Assembly: GCF_001427665.1 (NCBI RefSeq)
Contig: NZ_LMHC01000001.1
Location: forward strand, 684,780 to 748,779
Source of the DNA: Caulobacter sp. Root655
Lineage (GTDB): Bacteria > Pseudomonadota > Alphaproteobacteria > Caulobacterales > Caulobacteraceae
Direction of reading: 5' to 3'
DNA length: 64,000 nt
Position 1 is the first letter of the stretch, and each line of letters opens with the position of its first letter. Below the pieces are notes generated by a model. That model ran no database searches. It was not told the DNA's origin and saw only the letters and a program-made list of their open reading frames with translations. The position numbers and the translations under genes are program-made. Positions 9,276-18,375 of the stretch are shown one piece after another.

Positions 9276-10190
9276 GTGAGAAACTGGATTTTCGCCTTGG
9301 TTGCAACGGGTTTGACGGCGAGCGTGGCGGATGCGAGGGCGGCCTCTCCGGACGTCGATGATCCGCTGCTGCGCCCGATCGCGCCGTCCAGCGCCGCGCG
9401 CTGGCTGGCGCCGCAGGAGCCGAAGCGGATCCATGGGGATACATTTCTTGTAGGCTTCGGCGGACTCAATGTCGGACTGATCCGCACGGACGCGGGGCTG
9501 ATCCTGATCGACGGCGCGGTCCCGCAGGGCGTGCCGGCCATCGAGGCCAATATTCGCCGGCTGGGTTTCCAGCTGAAGGACGTCAAGTTCATCCTCAGCA
9601 CCGAGCCGCACTTCGACCATGCGGGCGGGCTGGCGGCGCTGGCCCGGGACACCGGCGCCACCGTGGTCGCCAGCACGCCGGCCGCGGCGGTCCTGCGCCA
9701 GGGGCGCAGCGGGAGCGATGACCCCCAGTACGGCGGCCTCGCCGCCTTCCCGCCTGTCCAGAAGCTCAGGATCATCGGCGACGGTGAAACCCTGCGTCTT
9801 GGCCGGACGGTCGTCACCGCGCGCGCGACCCCCGGCCACACCGCCGGCAGCATGAGCTGGACGTGGCGTTCGTGCGAAGGCGGCAAGTGCCTGGACGTGG
9901 TCTTCGCGTCGAGCCTCAACCCGGTCTCCGCCGACGGCTACCGCTTTTCCGCCCCGGAGCACGCGGCCGTCGTGACCAGCCTCCGTCAGACGTTCCAGGT
10001 CGTTCGCGCCTTGCCCTGCGACCTTCTGCTGACGGCCCATCCCGACCAGTCGGGCGGCGACGCCAAGTTCAAGCGATATCTGAGCGCGCCCAGCCCGAAC
10101 CCCTTCGTCGTCCCGGGGGCCTGCCAAGCCTATGCGGGCAAGTACGAGGGTGTGCTGGCGAAACGCCTGGCCAGCGAGGCTGGAGGGTGA
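9276..10190 (+). CDS. Subclass B3 metallo-beta-lactamase, Glu-116 variant
   Basis: A 304-residue secreted metallo-beta-lactamase of subclass B3, a zinc hydrolase of beta-lactam rings in the periplasm. The signal peptide is RNWIFALVATGLTASVADARA. The zinc motif, usually H-x-H-x-D-H, reads TEPHFDHAGG near residues 109-118, so the first His (His116 in standard numbering) is Glu. The remaining ligands are present: ATPGHTAGS (His196) and LTAHPDQSGG (His263); the 221 position reads Ser, as in B3. Start is GTG at 9276 with GGAG upstream. A B3-E group with Glu at this position has been described (for example SIE-1). True lactamase activity is likely but untested. Confidence 0.88.
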   Translation: MRNWIFALVATGLTASVADARAASPDVDDPLLRPIAPSSAARWLAPQEPKRIHGDTFLVGFGGLNVGLIRTDAGLILIDGAVPQGVPAIEANIRRLGFQLKDVKFILSTEPHFDHAGGLAALARDTGATVVASTPAAAVLRQGRSGSDDPQYGGLAAFPPVQKLRIIGDGETLRLGRTVVTARATPGHTAGSMSWTWRSCEGGKCLDVVFASSLNPVSADGYRFSAPEHAAVVTSLRQTFQVVRALPCDLLLTAHPDQSGGDAKFKRYLSAPSPNPFVVPGACQAYAGKYEGVLAKRLASEAGG

Positions 10191-10197
10191 GGGGGCG

Positions 10198-11220
10198 CTA
10201 GGCCACCGCCTTCAGCGCTTCGCCCAGTTCCTCGACCATGTCCGGCGTCGTCGCCCACGAGCACATGAACCGCGCCGTGCCGTCGAGGAACCGGTAGACG
10301 AACCAGCCCCTGGCCTGCAGCCGGGCCAGCGCCGCATCGTCCATGTCGACGAACAGGCCGTTGGCCTCGACCGGGTGGCGCAGCGGGAAGGGCATCAGGG
10401 CCGCCAGCTTGCGCGCCATGGCGTTGGCGTGGGCCGCCCGCGCCGCCCAGGGGCCGCCGTCGTTCCCCTCGCCCAGCAGGCCCAGCCACGGGGCGGCCAG
10501 GAACCGGCCCTTGGAGACCAGCTGGCCGGCGTGCTTGAGCCTGGCGTCCAGGCGGCGGCCGAGGTCCTTGTCGAGGAACACCACGGCCTCGGTCGGGGTC
10601 GAGCCGGCCTTGGTCCCGCCGATCACCAGGATGTCGACGCCGATCCTGGCCACCGACTTGAGGTCGAACCCCGCCGCCACGGCGTTGGCCAGCCGGGCGC
10701 CGTCCAGGTGGACGCCGTAGCCCTTGGCCTTCACCGGGGCGATCAGGGCGGCCAGGTCGCCCTCGCCATAGACCGTGCCGTACTCGGTGGCGTTGGTCAG
10801 CGACAGGGCCGTGGCCGGTTGGCGGTAGGAGACGTCGGGTTCGGCCAGCGCCGCCTCGAGGCCCGACAGCGCGATCTTGCCCGAGGCGCCGGGAAGGCCG
10901 ATCAGGCCCACGCCCTGGCCGAAGAAGCCGGGGGCGCCGGTCTCGTCGGTGCGGATGTGGGCGTGCTCGTGGGCCAGCACCGCCTCGTGCGGCCGGGCCA
11001 GGCAGGTCAGGGCGAAGGCGTTTGCGGCCGTACCCGAGGCCGTGAACCGCACCTCGGCGTCTGCGTCCAGCAGGGCGCGGATGCGGTCGGCGGCCAGGGC
11101 GCTGACATGGTCGGTCCCGTAGCCCGAGGCGGTCCCGGCATTGGCGGCGACCAGCGCCTCCATCACTTCCGGCATGGCGCCGGCGACGTTGTCGGAGGCG
11201 AAGTCGTAGCGTGCGGTCAT
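10198..11220 (-). CDS. Low-specificity L-threonine aldolase
   Basis: A 340-residue PLP enzyme of the beta-eliminating lyase/threonine aldolase family, splitting L-threonine or L-allo-threonine to glycine and acetaldehyde. Visible features: MTARYDFASDNVAGAMPEVMEAL and TASGYGTDHVS at the N-terminus, RFTASGTAANAFALTCL (phosphate-binding), HEHAHIRTDETGAPGFF, HLDGARLANAV (Asp contacting the PLP pyridine and Arg) and IGGTKAGSTPTEAVVF carrying the Schiff-base lysine. The long open frame reaches 11544, but the family start is the ATG at 11220. That ATG overlaps the TGA of the upstream GFA gene (ATGA), implying translational coupling. Confidence 0.92.
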   Translation of the reverse strand: MTARYDFASDNVAGAMPEVMEALVAANAGTASGYGTDHVSALAADRIRALLDADAEVRFTASGTAANAFALTCLARPHEAVLAHEHAHIRTDETGAPGFFGQGVGLIGLPGASGKIALSGLEAALAEPDVSYRQPATALSLTNATEYGTVYGEGDLAALIAPVKAKGYGVHLDGARLANAVAAGFDLKSVARIGVDILVIGGTKAGSTPTEAVVFLDKDLGRRLDARLKHAGQLVSKGRFLAAPWLGLLGEGNDGGPWAARAAHANAMARKLAALMPFPLRHPVEANGLFVDMDDAALARLQARGWFVYRFLDGTARFMCSWATTPDMVEELGEALKAVA

Positions 11221-11627
11221 GGTCGGGGCGGGTTCTCGGGGAAGGCGGGGCGGCCGGGGTCGATCGGATGCCACGGCGGGGCGTCGTTCGTCCAGAGATG
11301 GACGCCCGGTTCCAGGGCCGAGGGGTCGTCGAAGCTGCCGACCTTGACCGGCAGGAAGGGCAGGTCGCCCCGCGACCACAACGGCGTGCCGCAGTCGCCG
11401 CAGAAGTTGCGGGTCACGTCGGCCCCGCTGCCACCCGGCCGTACATAGGTCTTGGGCTGGCCCCGGGTGACCTTGAAGCCCGGCGTCGGAACCAGGGCCA
11501 CGTAGTTGGGGCCGCCGCCGGTCGAGTACTGGCACGAGCGGCAATGGCAGGCCCCGGACCCCATCAGGTCCAGGCTAACCTCGTAGCGGATGGCGCCGCA
11601 CTGGCAGCCGCCTTCGAGCTTGGTCAT
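11217..11627 (-). CDS. GFA/CENP-V domain zinc-binding protein
   Basis: A 136-residue protein of the GFA (glutathione-dependent formaldehyde-activating-like, CENP-V) family. It has the cysteine pattern of the fold: GGCQCGAIRYEV near residues 6-17, GACHCRSCQ near 26-34 and NFCGDCGTPL near 75-84, which together bind two structural zincs. The family includes S-(hydroxymethyl)glutathione synthases, but most members have no proven substrate. The ATG at 11627 is chosen because it immediately precedes the conserved KLEGGCQCG. Its stop codon overlaps the threonine aldolase start, so the two are co-translated. Confidence 0.9.
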   Translation of the reverse strand: MTKLEGGCQCGAIRYEVSLDLMGSGACHCRSCQYSTGGGPNYVALVPTPGFKVTRGQPKTYVRPGGSGADVTRNFCGDCGTPLWSRGDLPFLPVKVGSFDDPSALEPGVHLWTNDAPPWHPIDPGRPAFPENPPRP

Positions 11628-11716
11628 GACGTTTCCCGCGATACAGGGGCTCAGCGGCCCCATTGCCGGACATCCTGCACGAACCGGCCCGGCGGGGCCA
11701 CCGCCGCGCGGCTGGC

Positions 11717-13435
11717 TCACTGCCTGACGAACGGGATGTTGCGCGCTCCGTTCGCCCAGGCGGCGAAACCGCTGATCTGTCCGCTTTCCGTGCGCGCGAA
11801 GACGAAGGTGGTCGTACCCCGCAGGCGCGTGGTGAACCCGTCGGCGAAGCGCGGCTGCAGGCGCCATTCGACCGCGAAGGGCTGGCGCATGGCCAGGGCG
11901 TCGCCCTGCCGGACCACGGTGATCCGGGTGTCGAGTTCGGCGCTGTAATAGGTCCCGACATAGGCGGCGAGCGCGGCGGGGTCGCTGCTGGCGGGCTGCA
12001 CGGCGACAAATTTACGGCTCGTCCCGCCGTGGCTCACGGTGAGCTCGGCCGGGGCCTGGTCGGTCCGAACGAACCGCACGCCGTCGCCGTCGGCGCGCTG
12101 GAAGCGTTCCCCGCCCAGCGGCGTCAGCAACTGGGCCGCGCCCTGGGTGAGGGTCAGCTGGCCGTTGGCGACCTGCGTCTGGACCAGCTCGCCGCTGATG
12201 GGGTCGCGGAACAGGCCCTGATACGGCGAGAGGTCGGCGATCGCCATCTGGGCCGCCGCGACAGCGCGGGGCGCCGATACGGCGGAAGCGGCCTTGGCCC
12301 GGCCGGTCGCGAGAAGCGCCTGCTGGGCGACGTCCTCGCCCAGCGAGACCGGATCGATCCCGCCGTTGTTGCAGAGCACGACGACCGAAATCCCCTGCTC
12401 GGGATAGCGCCCCAGCCAGGTCTTGTAGCCGCCGGTGGAGCCGCTGTGCGACACCAGTCGTCGGCCGTGGTCGGGGGTGAGCTCCAGGCCCATGCCGTAT
12501 TCGAGCGGCGCGCCGCCCTTCAGGCGGCCCGGGGTTTCCAGCGCCGCCACCAGGGCCGGGCCGCCGGGCAGGTCGGACGGCTTGTCGAGAAAGGCGTTCC
12601 AGCGCAGCAGGTCGCCGACCGTGGTCAGCAGGCCGCCATTTCCGTAGACGTTGGTGAACGGCATGCTGGCGATGAAGCCGGTGTCGGTCGGGGCGTAGGC
12701 CGTCGCCCGACCTGGAACCACCGTGCGGAAGTCTTCCCGCCAGCGTGTCTGGCCCATGCCCAGCGGCCGGAACAGGCGCTGGTCGGTGAACGCCTGCAGA
12801 CCCTGGCCGCTGACCCGCTCGACGATCGTCGCCGCCAGGACGTAGTTGGTGTTGGTGTAGAGAAATTCCGTACCCGGAACGAAGTTCAGGCCCTTCTGGC
12901 GCGACGCCAGGTCGAGGATCGTGGCCTGGCCGTGCACCTGGGTTCCCGGCGGATCGCCGGCCAGGGCCAGCAGGCTCCATTGCTCGCGCAGGCCGCTGGT
13001 GTGGTTGAGCAGGTTGCGGATGGTGATCGGCGTCCCGAAGTCCGGCATTTCGGGCAGGTAGCGCCGGATGTCGTCGTCCAGGGCCAGCTTGCCATCCTGG
13101 ACCAGCAGCTGCATGGCGGCGGCGGTGAACTGCTTGGCCAGCGAGCCGCTCTCGAAGACGGTCCGCGCGGTGATCGGCTCCGGATGCTCCAGGTCGGCCA
13201 GGCCATAGGTCCTGATCAGCGGCGGCGCGCCCGCCATCGCCAGGCCCGCCGCGCATCCGGGACCGGTGGGGGCGATGGATCCAAAGAGCCTATCGAGATC
13301 TGGCGCGGGCTTGGCGACCTGCGCGAAGGCCCCAGTGGGGGCGGTGGCGGGGACGGTGGCCAGCAGCAGGCAGCCGAGGACCGCGGCCTTGGCCAGTTTG
13401 GGGCGATGCGAGGCGTGGTCGAGGCAAGTCGGCAA
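11717..13435 (-). CDS. Exported serine beta-lactamase-like hydrolase (class C/CubicO type)
   Basis: A 572-residue secreted protein with a class C beta-lactamase/CubicO-type serine hydrolase domain (about 40-390) and a C-terminal beta-rich domain of about 170 residues. The SxxK motif is SGSLAKQF, the second motif is YTNTNY (YxN) and the third is HSGSTGG. Family members include esterases, D-amino peptidases and penicillin-binding-like proteins, so a beta-lactamase role should not be assumed. A hydrophobic signal (LAKAAVLGCLLLATVPA) ends near AFAQ. The start is a TTG at 13435 with GGAG seven bases upstream and no better alternative. Confidence 0.88.
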   Translation of the reverse strand: MPTCLDHASHRPKLAKAAVLGCLLLATVPATAPTGAFAQVAKPAPDLDRLFGSIAPTGPGCAAGLAMAGAPPLIRTYGLADLEHPEPITARTVFESGSLAKQFTAAAMQLLVQDGKLALDDDIRRYLPEMPDFGTPITIRNLLNHTSGLREQWSLLALAGDPPGTQVHGQATILDLASRQKGLNFVPGTEFLYTNTNYVLAATIVERVSGQGLQAFTDQRLFRPLGMGQTRWREDFRTVVPGRATAYAPTDTGFIASMPFTNVYGNGGLLTTVGDLLRWNAFLDKPSDLPGGPALVAALETPGRLKGGAPLEYGMGLELTPDHGRRLVSHSGSTGGYKTWLGRYPEQGISVVVLCNNGGIDPVSLGEDVAQQALLATGRAKAASAVSAPRAVAAAQMAIADLSPYQGLFRDPISGELVQTQVANGQLTLTQGAAQLLTPLGGERFQRADGDGVRFVRTDQAPAELTVSHGGTSRKFVAVQPASSDPAALAAYVGTYYSAELDTRITVVRQGDALAMRQPFAVEWRLQPRFADGFTTRLRGTTTFVFARTESGQISGFAAWANGARNIPFVRQ

Positions 13436-13527
13436 GCTGAAACTCCGCTGTCGGACAGATCGTTCCGCCAGCGTGCGCAGCGTGAGATGTCCCCCAGGCA
13501 GCAGCTACGGTGGGGCGCTTCCTCGGG

Positions 13528-14685
13528 TCAAATTACCTTTCGGACAGACGCGTCCCGCCCCCATTCGCGCACGTCGTCGACGAACAACCCGGGCTCTTCC
13601 ATCGCCGCGAAGTGGCCGCCGCGCGGCGGGTCGGTCCAGCGGACGATGTTGTAGGCCCGGTCGGCCCAGGAGCGCGGCGGCGGGGCGTAGATCGGCTCGC
13701 CCGGGAAGGCGGCGAAGGCGGTGGGTGTCTCGCAGCGCTGGCCCTCGGCGAGCACGACGCCGCCCTCCTCGATCAGGCCGCGATAGTACCAGGCCCCGGT
13801 CGTGAAGCTGCCGGTCATCACATAGATCATGATGTTGGTCAGCAGCTGGTCGCGGGTGAACACCTGGTCGAACGGCTTGCTTCGCAGGTCGGCCCAGTCG
13901 TGGAAGCGCTCCAGGATCCAGGCGGCCTGGCCGACCGGGTTATTGGCCCCCAGCCAGGCCACCGACTGCGGCTTGCTGGCCTGCAGCCGGAAATAGGCGC
14001 CCATCAGGTCCATCATGCCGCCGAACTGGGTGAGCCAGGCGACCTCCTCGGCGTTTTGCGGCGGGCCCGGCGGGCGCAAGCCGAACATGTTGAGGTGGAT
14101 GGCCTGGACGTGCTCGCCGTGGTCGAGGCCCAGCCACGAGGTGACCAGCCCGCCCCAGTCGCCGCCCTGGGCCAGGTAGCGGTCATAGCCCAGCACCTGG
14201 GTCATCAAGGTGTTGAACAGCCGCGCGGTGCTGCGCTGGCCGATCGGCCGGGCCGGCTTGGAGGAGAAGCCGAAGCCCGGCAGCGACGGGATCACCAGGT
14301 CGAAGGCGTCGGCCGGGTCGCCGCCGAACTTCGAGGGAAAGGCCAGGGGCTCGATCGCCGCCCAGAACTCGTAGTGGCTGCCCGGCCAGCCGTGGCTGAG
14401 CAGCAGCGGCCGCCTGCCCTGGGCTTCCCCGACCACGTGGACGAAGTGCAGGTCGAAGTCCTCGACCCGGGCGGTGAACTGCGGGAAGCGGTTGAGGTCG
14501 GCCACGGCGGCGGCGACGTCGTAACCGTCCGTCCAATAGGCGCAGATGGCCTTCAGGAAATCGGCGTCGCAGCCATAGGTCCAGCCGCCGCCCTCGGGCG
14601 CGGGCGGGAAGTCGTAGGCGCGGACCTGGTTCAGCACCTTGCCGATCGCCGCCTGGCTCCAAGCTACCTCGAAGGGTTTGCGCAT
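13528..14685 (-). CDS. Epoxide hydrolase (EHN-type alpha/beta hydrolase)
   Basis: A 385-residue alpha/beta hydrolase with the N-terminal EHN lid typical of microsomal-type epoxide hydrolases, which open epoxides to diols through an Asp ester intermediate. Landmarks: FTARVEDFDLHFVHV, oxyanion motif LLLSHGWPGSHYEF, IPSLPGFGFSSKP, the nucleophile in LAQGGDWGGLVTSWL, a lid region with FTRDQLLTNIMIYVMTGS, and the catalytic His in PPRGGHFAAMEEP. No signal peptide. The ATG at 14685 has a strong GGGAGGA site, preferred over the longer open frame to 14931. Likely physiological substrate unknown. Confidence 0.93.
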   Translation of the reverse strand: MRKPFEVAWSQAAIGKVLNQVRAYDFPPAPEGGGWTYGCDADFLKAICAYWTDGYDVAAAVADLNRFPQFTARVEDFDLHFVHVVGEAQGRRPLLLSHGWPGSHYEFWAAIEPLAFPSKFGGDPADAFDLVIPSLPGFGFSSKPARPIGQRSTARLFNTLMTQVLGYDRYLAQGGDWGGLVTSWLGLDHGEHVQAIHLNMFGLRPPGPPQNAEEVAWLTQFGGMMDLMGAYFRLQASKPQSVAWLGANNPVGQAAWILERFHDWADLRSKPFDQVFTRDQLLTNIMIYVMTGSFTTGAWYYRGLIEEGGVVLAEGQRCETPTAFAAFPGEPIYAPPPRSWADRAYNIVRWTDPPRGGHFAAMEEPGLFVDDVREWGRDASVRKVI

Positions 14686-14873
14686 CACGTCCTCCCGTCT
14701 GGTTTTCAGGAGAATGCAGAGGGTGACGCGAGGGTGGTCAATCCCCTCCTTTTTTTCGTCATTCCGGCCATAGAGCGTGCGCGCGGTCGCCGACACGGGC
14801 TTCTCCGAAGACCTATCCATGGACTCCCTGAGAGCGGCGCCTGATAACTCGCCCCAGGGTTTGAGGCCATCCA

Positions 14874-16682
14874 ATGAAAACGTTCGCGCGCGCCATCGCC
14901 GTCGTCGTCCTGGCCTGCGGCGTCTTGGCAACCGCCCATCACGTCCTGGCGGCCCAGCCGGCCTACGAAGTCGCCTTCGCGAGCTTCGCGCCGGTCAACA
15001 GCGACATCTTCATCGCCGACGCCGACGGAAGCCATGCGACGGCCTTCCTCCCCGACGCGGAACTCGACTCCAACGCCAGTTTTTCAAGCGATGGGAAGTG
15101 GGTCCTCTTCACGTCCCGGCGGGCGGGAAGCTCGGACATCTACCGCGCCCATCTCGACGGCTCCGGACTGGAGCGCCTGGTGGCCTCGCCCGCCTATGAC
15201 GACCAGGCCGCCCTGTCGCCGGACGGACGGTCGCTGGCCTTCGTCTCCAGCCGTGGCGGGCAAGCCGATATCTGGATCCTGGACCTCGCCAACAAGGCGC
15301 TGCGCAACCTGACCCACGATCCGGCGGGCGACTTCCGCCCCTCCTGGTCGCCGGACGGACGGTGGCTGGCCTTCTCATCGGATCGGGTTTCCAAGCATCC
15401 TCGGATTCCCGAGGGTGACTTCACGGTCCGGCACTCGACGGAAATCTACGTCGTCAAGGCCGACGGCACGGAACTGCGCCGCGTCACCCGCGACGGCCAG
15501 TTCGCCGGCAGTCCCACCTGGTCGCCCGACGGCTCGAAACTCGCCTTCTACGCGGCCACCCTCCCGGAGGTGCGCAACATCACCGCCGCGCGGCGCCTGC
15601 GCGGCGTCACCCAGATCGAGACCGTCGACCTGGGAACCGGCGCGAGCCAGGTCCTGACCTCGGGGGGCGGCGAGAAATGGTCGCCGCATTGGCTGTCGTC
15701 CGACAAGATCGGCTATGTCAGCGGCGGGCCCGAAGGCGGCGTCGAGGCGACGGCGGGACCCGCCGGCGTCCGGGGCGAGTTCAACGGGCCGAGCTGGTCG
15801 CCGGATGGCCGGCACATGCTGTTCCATCGCGAGGTCGATCCCAGCTGGCCCCCGGATCGCCGCTGGGTTTCCCTCGATCCCAGGTTCGGCCTGAGGCGGG
15901 TGGGGATCTTCCCTTCCTACTCGCCCGCCGGAGATCGCCGGGTCAGCAACGACAAGACCGCCGGCATCCTGCACAACAGCGTCCTGATGATGAACGCCGA
16001 CGGATCGGGCGCTTCCGTCCTGTTCGGCGACGCCGAGAAGAGCGCGCTGGCCCCCAGCTGGTCGCGTCAGGGCGATCGGATCGCGTTCGGGCTGGGCCAG
16101 TTCTTTCAGACCATCAAGGGACCCGCTCAGGCCGATATCGCGGTGATCGACGCCCAGGGCGGCGGCCTGAAGCTGCTCACGAAAGGGACGGGGAACTTCG
16201 GTTTCCCGGACTGGTCCGGCGACGGCCGCCACCTCGTCTATCGCCAGGCTGGGGCCGCCAACGCGCTGGACGTCGTCGAGGTGGATACCGGGAACTCCCA
16301 CGTTCTCGTGGCCGGCCCGGCGCACTACAATTTTCCCACCTGGTCGCCCACCGACGATGTCATCGCCTTCACCGCCGACATCGATGGCGACTACGAGATC
16401 TATTCGATCCGCGCCGACGGCTCGCAGTTGAAGCGCCTGACCCGTTCGCCCGGCAACGACGCCCACAACGCCTGGTCGCCCGACGGTAAATGGATCGCCT
16501 TCGCCAGCGCGCGCGGTGGTTTCAAGGACGAGGCCCTGCTTCACCCGGCCAACCCGCAGCCCTATGGCGAGATCTACGTCATGCGGGCCGATGGCTCGGA
16601 GGCGCACGCCCTCACCGACGAGCCCTTCGAGAAGGGTACGCCGACCTGGGCGCCGACGAGAAGGACCGCCGGACGCCGGTAG
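14874..16682 (+). CDS. Exported TolB-like beta-propeller protein
   Basis: A 602-residue exported protein made of about nine to ten WD40-like PD40 repeats, seen as recurrent WSPDG(R/K)WLAF-type strands (SPDGRSLAFVSSRGG, WSPDGRWLAFSSDR, WSPDGSKLAFYAA, WSPDGRHMLFHRE, WSPDGKWIAFASARGG). Such propellers occur in TolB and in DPP-type peptidases; here the repeats run to the C-terminus and no hydrolase domain or TolB N-domain is visible. The signal peptide MKTFARAIAVVVLACGVLATAHHVLAA precedes them. The ATG at 14874 has GAGG upstream. It is probably a periplasmic binding or scaffold protein. It converges with the exporter gene. Confidence 0.85.
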   Translation: MKTFARAIAVVVLACGVLATAHHVLAAQPAYEVAFASFAPVNSDIFIADADGSHATAFLPDAELDSNASFSSDGKWVLFTSRRAGSSDIYRAHLDGSGLERLVASPAYDDQAALSPDGRSLAFVSSRGGQADIWILDLANKALRNLTHDPAGDFRPSWSPDGRWLAFSSDRVSKHPRIPEGDFTVRHSTEIYVVKADGTELRRVTRDGQFAGSPTWSPDGSKLAFYAATLPEVRNITAARRLRGVTQIETVDLGTGASQVLTSGGGEKWSPHWLSSDKIGYVSGGPEGGVEATAGPAGVRGEFNGPSWSPDGRHMLFHREVDPSWPPDRRWVSLDPRFGLRRVGIFPSYSPAGDRRVSNDKTAGILHNSVLMMNADGSGASVLFGDAEKSALAPSWSRQGDRIAFGLGQFFQTIKGPAQADIAVIDAQGGGLKLLTKGTGNFGFPDWSGDGRHLVYRQAGAANALDVVEVDTGNSHVLVAGPAHYNFPTWSPTDDVIAFTADIDGDYEIYSIRADGSQLKRLTRSPGNDAHNAWSPDGKWIAFASARGGFKDEALLHPANPQPYGEIYVMRADGSEAHALTDEPFEKGTPTWAPTRRTAGRR

Positions 16683-16704
16683 CGGCCAGGAGCCCAGACT
16701 GGGT

Positions 16705-17604
16705 CTAGGTCGCCGCTCCAAGAAACCGCGCCCGCACCTTCGGCCACAGCATGTTGACCGCCAGGCCCGTCAACACCAGCGCCGCGGCCAGCAGCTTCCA
16801 GCCCGGCAGGCTCTCGTGCAGCAGGATGGCCGAAGCGCCCATGCCGAACACCGGCACCAGCAGGGCCATCGGCGTCACGGTCGCGGCCGGGTGGCGGGCC
16901 AGCAGCCAGCCCCAGGCGGCATAGCCGAACATGGTGTTGCCCACCGCCTGCCAGGCCACGGCGGCCCAGGTCAGGGCGTCGGCATGGCGCACGCCCGCGA
17001 CCATGGCCGGCCAGCCCTCCAGCCACAGCGACATCGCAAACAGCGGCGGGATCGAGAACAGGCTGGCCCAGACCACATAGGCCAGCATGTTCACCGTCCC
17101 GGCCTGGCGGGCGACGATGTTGCCGCCGGCCCAGCTGGCGGCGGCCAGCAGGATCAGCAGCACGCCCAGCGGCGTCGCCGCCCCGCCGCCGTGGGCGGCG
17201 ATCAGCACGATGCCCGAGGCGGCCAGCAGCAGGGCGACGATCTGGAAGCCGCGCACCTTCTCGCCGCTGATCTTCATGGCCATGCCGATGGTGAAGAACA
17301 CCTGGGTCTGCACCACCAGCGAGGCCAGGCCCGGCGAGATGTGGCCCTTCATGGCCACGAACAGCAGTCCGAACTGCCCCGCCCCGATCAGCACGCCATA
17401 GGCCGCCAGGTTGGTCCACGGAACCTTCGGCCGCTTGACCAGGAACACCATCGGCAGCAGCACCAGGGTGAAGCGCAGGGTGGCGAACAGCAGCGGCGGC
17501 AGGTGGTCCAGCGCCACCCGGATGACCACGAAATTGGCGCCCCACACCGCCACCACGGCCAGCGCCAGCAGGAAGTGGCGCAGGGGCAGGGGAGCGTCGG
17601 TCAT
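16705..17604 (-). CDS. EamA/DMT-family exporter
   Basis: A 299-residue inner-membrane transporter with ten predicted helices from two EamA repeats, of the drug/metabolite transporter superfamily. The N-terminus HFLLALAVVAVWGANFVVIRVAL and the WAGGNIVARQAG segment are typical of the EamA (O-acetylserine/cysteine exporter) branch, with a second-repeat signature at ATVTPMALLVPVFGMGASAILL. The open frame extends far upstream but the ATG at 17604 begins the family. The TetR gene lies 47 bases upstream on the same strand, so the two are probably co-transcribed. The exported substrate is not known. Confidence 0.9.
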   Translation of the reverse strand: MTDAPLPLRHFLLALAVVAVWGANFVVIRVALDHLPPLLFATLRFTLVLLPMVFLVKRPKVPWTNLAAYGVLIGAGQFGLLFVAMKGHISPGLASLVVQTQVFFTIGMAMKISGEKVRGFQIVALLLAASGIVLIAAHGGGAATPLGVLLILLAAASWAGGNIVARQAGTVNMLAYVVWASLFSIPPLFAMSLWLEGWPAMVAGVRHADALTWAAVAWQAVGNTMFGYAAWGWLLARHPAATVTPMALLVPVFGMGASAILLHESLPGWKLLAAALVLTGLAVNMLWPKVRARFLGAAT

Positions 17605-17651
17605 GGCGAAGGATCCACGGAAGCTAGACTGCCCCGGACTTGAACCCTGTT

Positions 17652-18257
17652 TCAGTCCGCCGCAAGGCCAAGGCCGCGCGACAGGGCCGAAATGGCCGTC
17701 ATCCGCAGCTTTTCCGGGTCGATCGACGGCGACAGCTTGCCCGACAGCTGCAGCATCAGGCTGCCGTGCAGGATGGTCCAGAACAGGTGGCCGATCAGCT
17801 CGGCGTCGCCGCTCATCTGGCCGGCGGCGATCATCGCCTCGACATGGGCGGTCATGGTCCGACGGGCCCGGACGACCGCGGCCGTCAGTTCGGGATAGGC
17901 CTTCTCGGTCGGCTGGGTCAGGTCGAACATCAGCCGGTAGGCCTGGGGCTGGCCCAGGGCGAAGGCGACATAGGCCTGGCCGGCGTGGCGCGAGCGGGCG
18001 ACCGGGTCGCCGGGCGCGGCCAGGGCCGCCTCGATGGCCTCGGCGAACCGGGTGAAGGCGGCGGCGCGCACGGCGGCGAGGATGGCGTCCTTGTCGGCGA
18101 AGTAGCGGTAGGGGGTCATCGGGCTGACCCCCAGGGCCTGGGCCAGCTGGCGCATGGTCACGGCGTCCGGCCCGTGCTCGGCGAACAGCCCCTCGGCCGC
18201 GGCGCACAGCCGGCGGCGGAAGTCTTCGACATCGGTGGAGGAGAGAACGCGGGGCAG
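17652..18257 (-). CDS. TetR/AcrR family transcriptional regulator (start uncertain)
   Basis: A TetR-type repressor: the helix-turn-helix is VTMRQLAQALGVSPMTPYRYFADKDAIL, with helix 1 upstream (FRRRLCAAAEGLFAEHG) and a TetR C-terminal ligand domain after it. The only GTG in frame, at 18161, would cut off helix 1. Upstream to the stop at 18303-18305 the frame has no ATG, GTG or TTG; a CTG at 18257 (about 201 residues, weak GGGA site) or an ATT at 18302 are the only candidates. The gene is divergent from the oxygenase gene with a palindromic operator between. Confidence 0.8.
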   Translation of the reverse strand: MPRVLSSTDVEDFRRRLCAAAEGLFAEHGPDAVTMRQLAQALGVSPMTPYRYFADKDAILAAVRAAAFTRFAEAIEAALAAPGDPVARSRHAGQAYVAFALGQPQAYRLMFDLTQPTEKAYPELTAAVVRARRTMTAHVEAMIAAGQMSGDAELIGHLFWTILHGSLMLQLSGKLSPSIDPEKLRMTAISALSRGLGLAAD

Positions 18258-18300
18258 GTGGGCGAATCCCGGTTGACGGCAATCTTCTCTTACAGCATAA

Positions 18301-18315
18301 ATTTACAACGTAAAT
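18301..18315. promoter_or_regulatory. Palindromic TetR-type operator
   Basis: ATTTAC-aac-GTAAAT is a perfect inverted repeat between the TetR gene and the oxygenase gene, 60 bases before the oxygenase ATG. Size, symmetry and position suit autoregulation and control of the oxygenase. Confidence 0.6.
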
Positions 18316-18375
18316 CAAACGAAGCCATTGGGCTCGAAACGTGGCCATTAGGCCACGAAACGTGGGAGGTCCGTC

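Noticed and set aside
11717..13435. Calling the SxxK/YxN protein an antibiotic beta-lactamase
   Set aside because: The fold is shared by esterases and peptidases; only the general family is supported.
18161..18161. GTG as the TetR start
   Set aside because: It falls within the helix-turn-helix and would remove helix 1; such a regulator would not fold.
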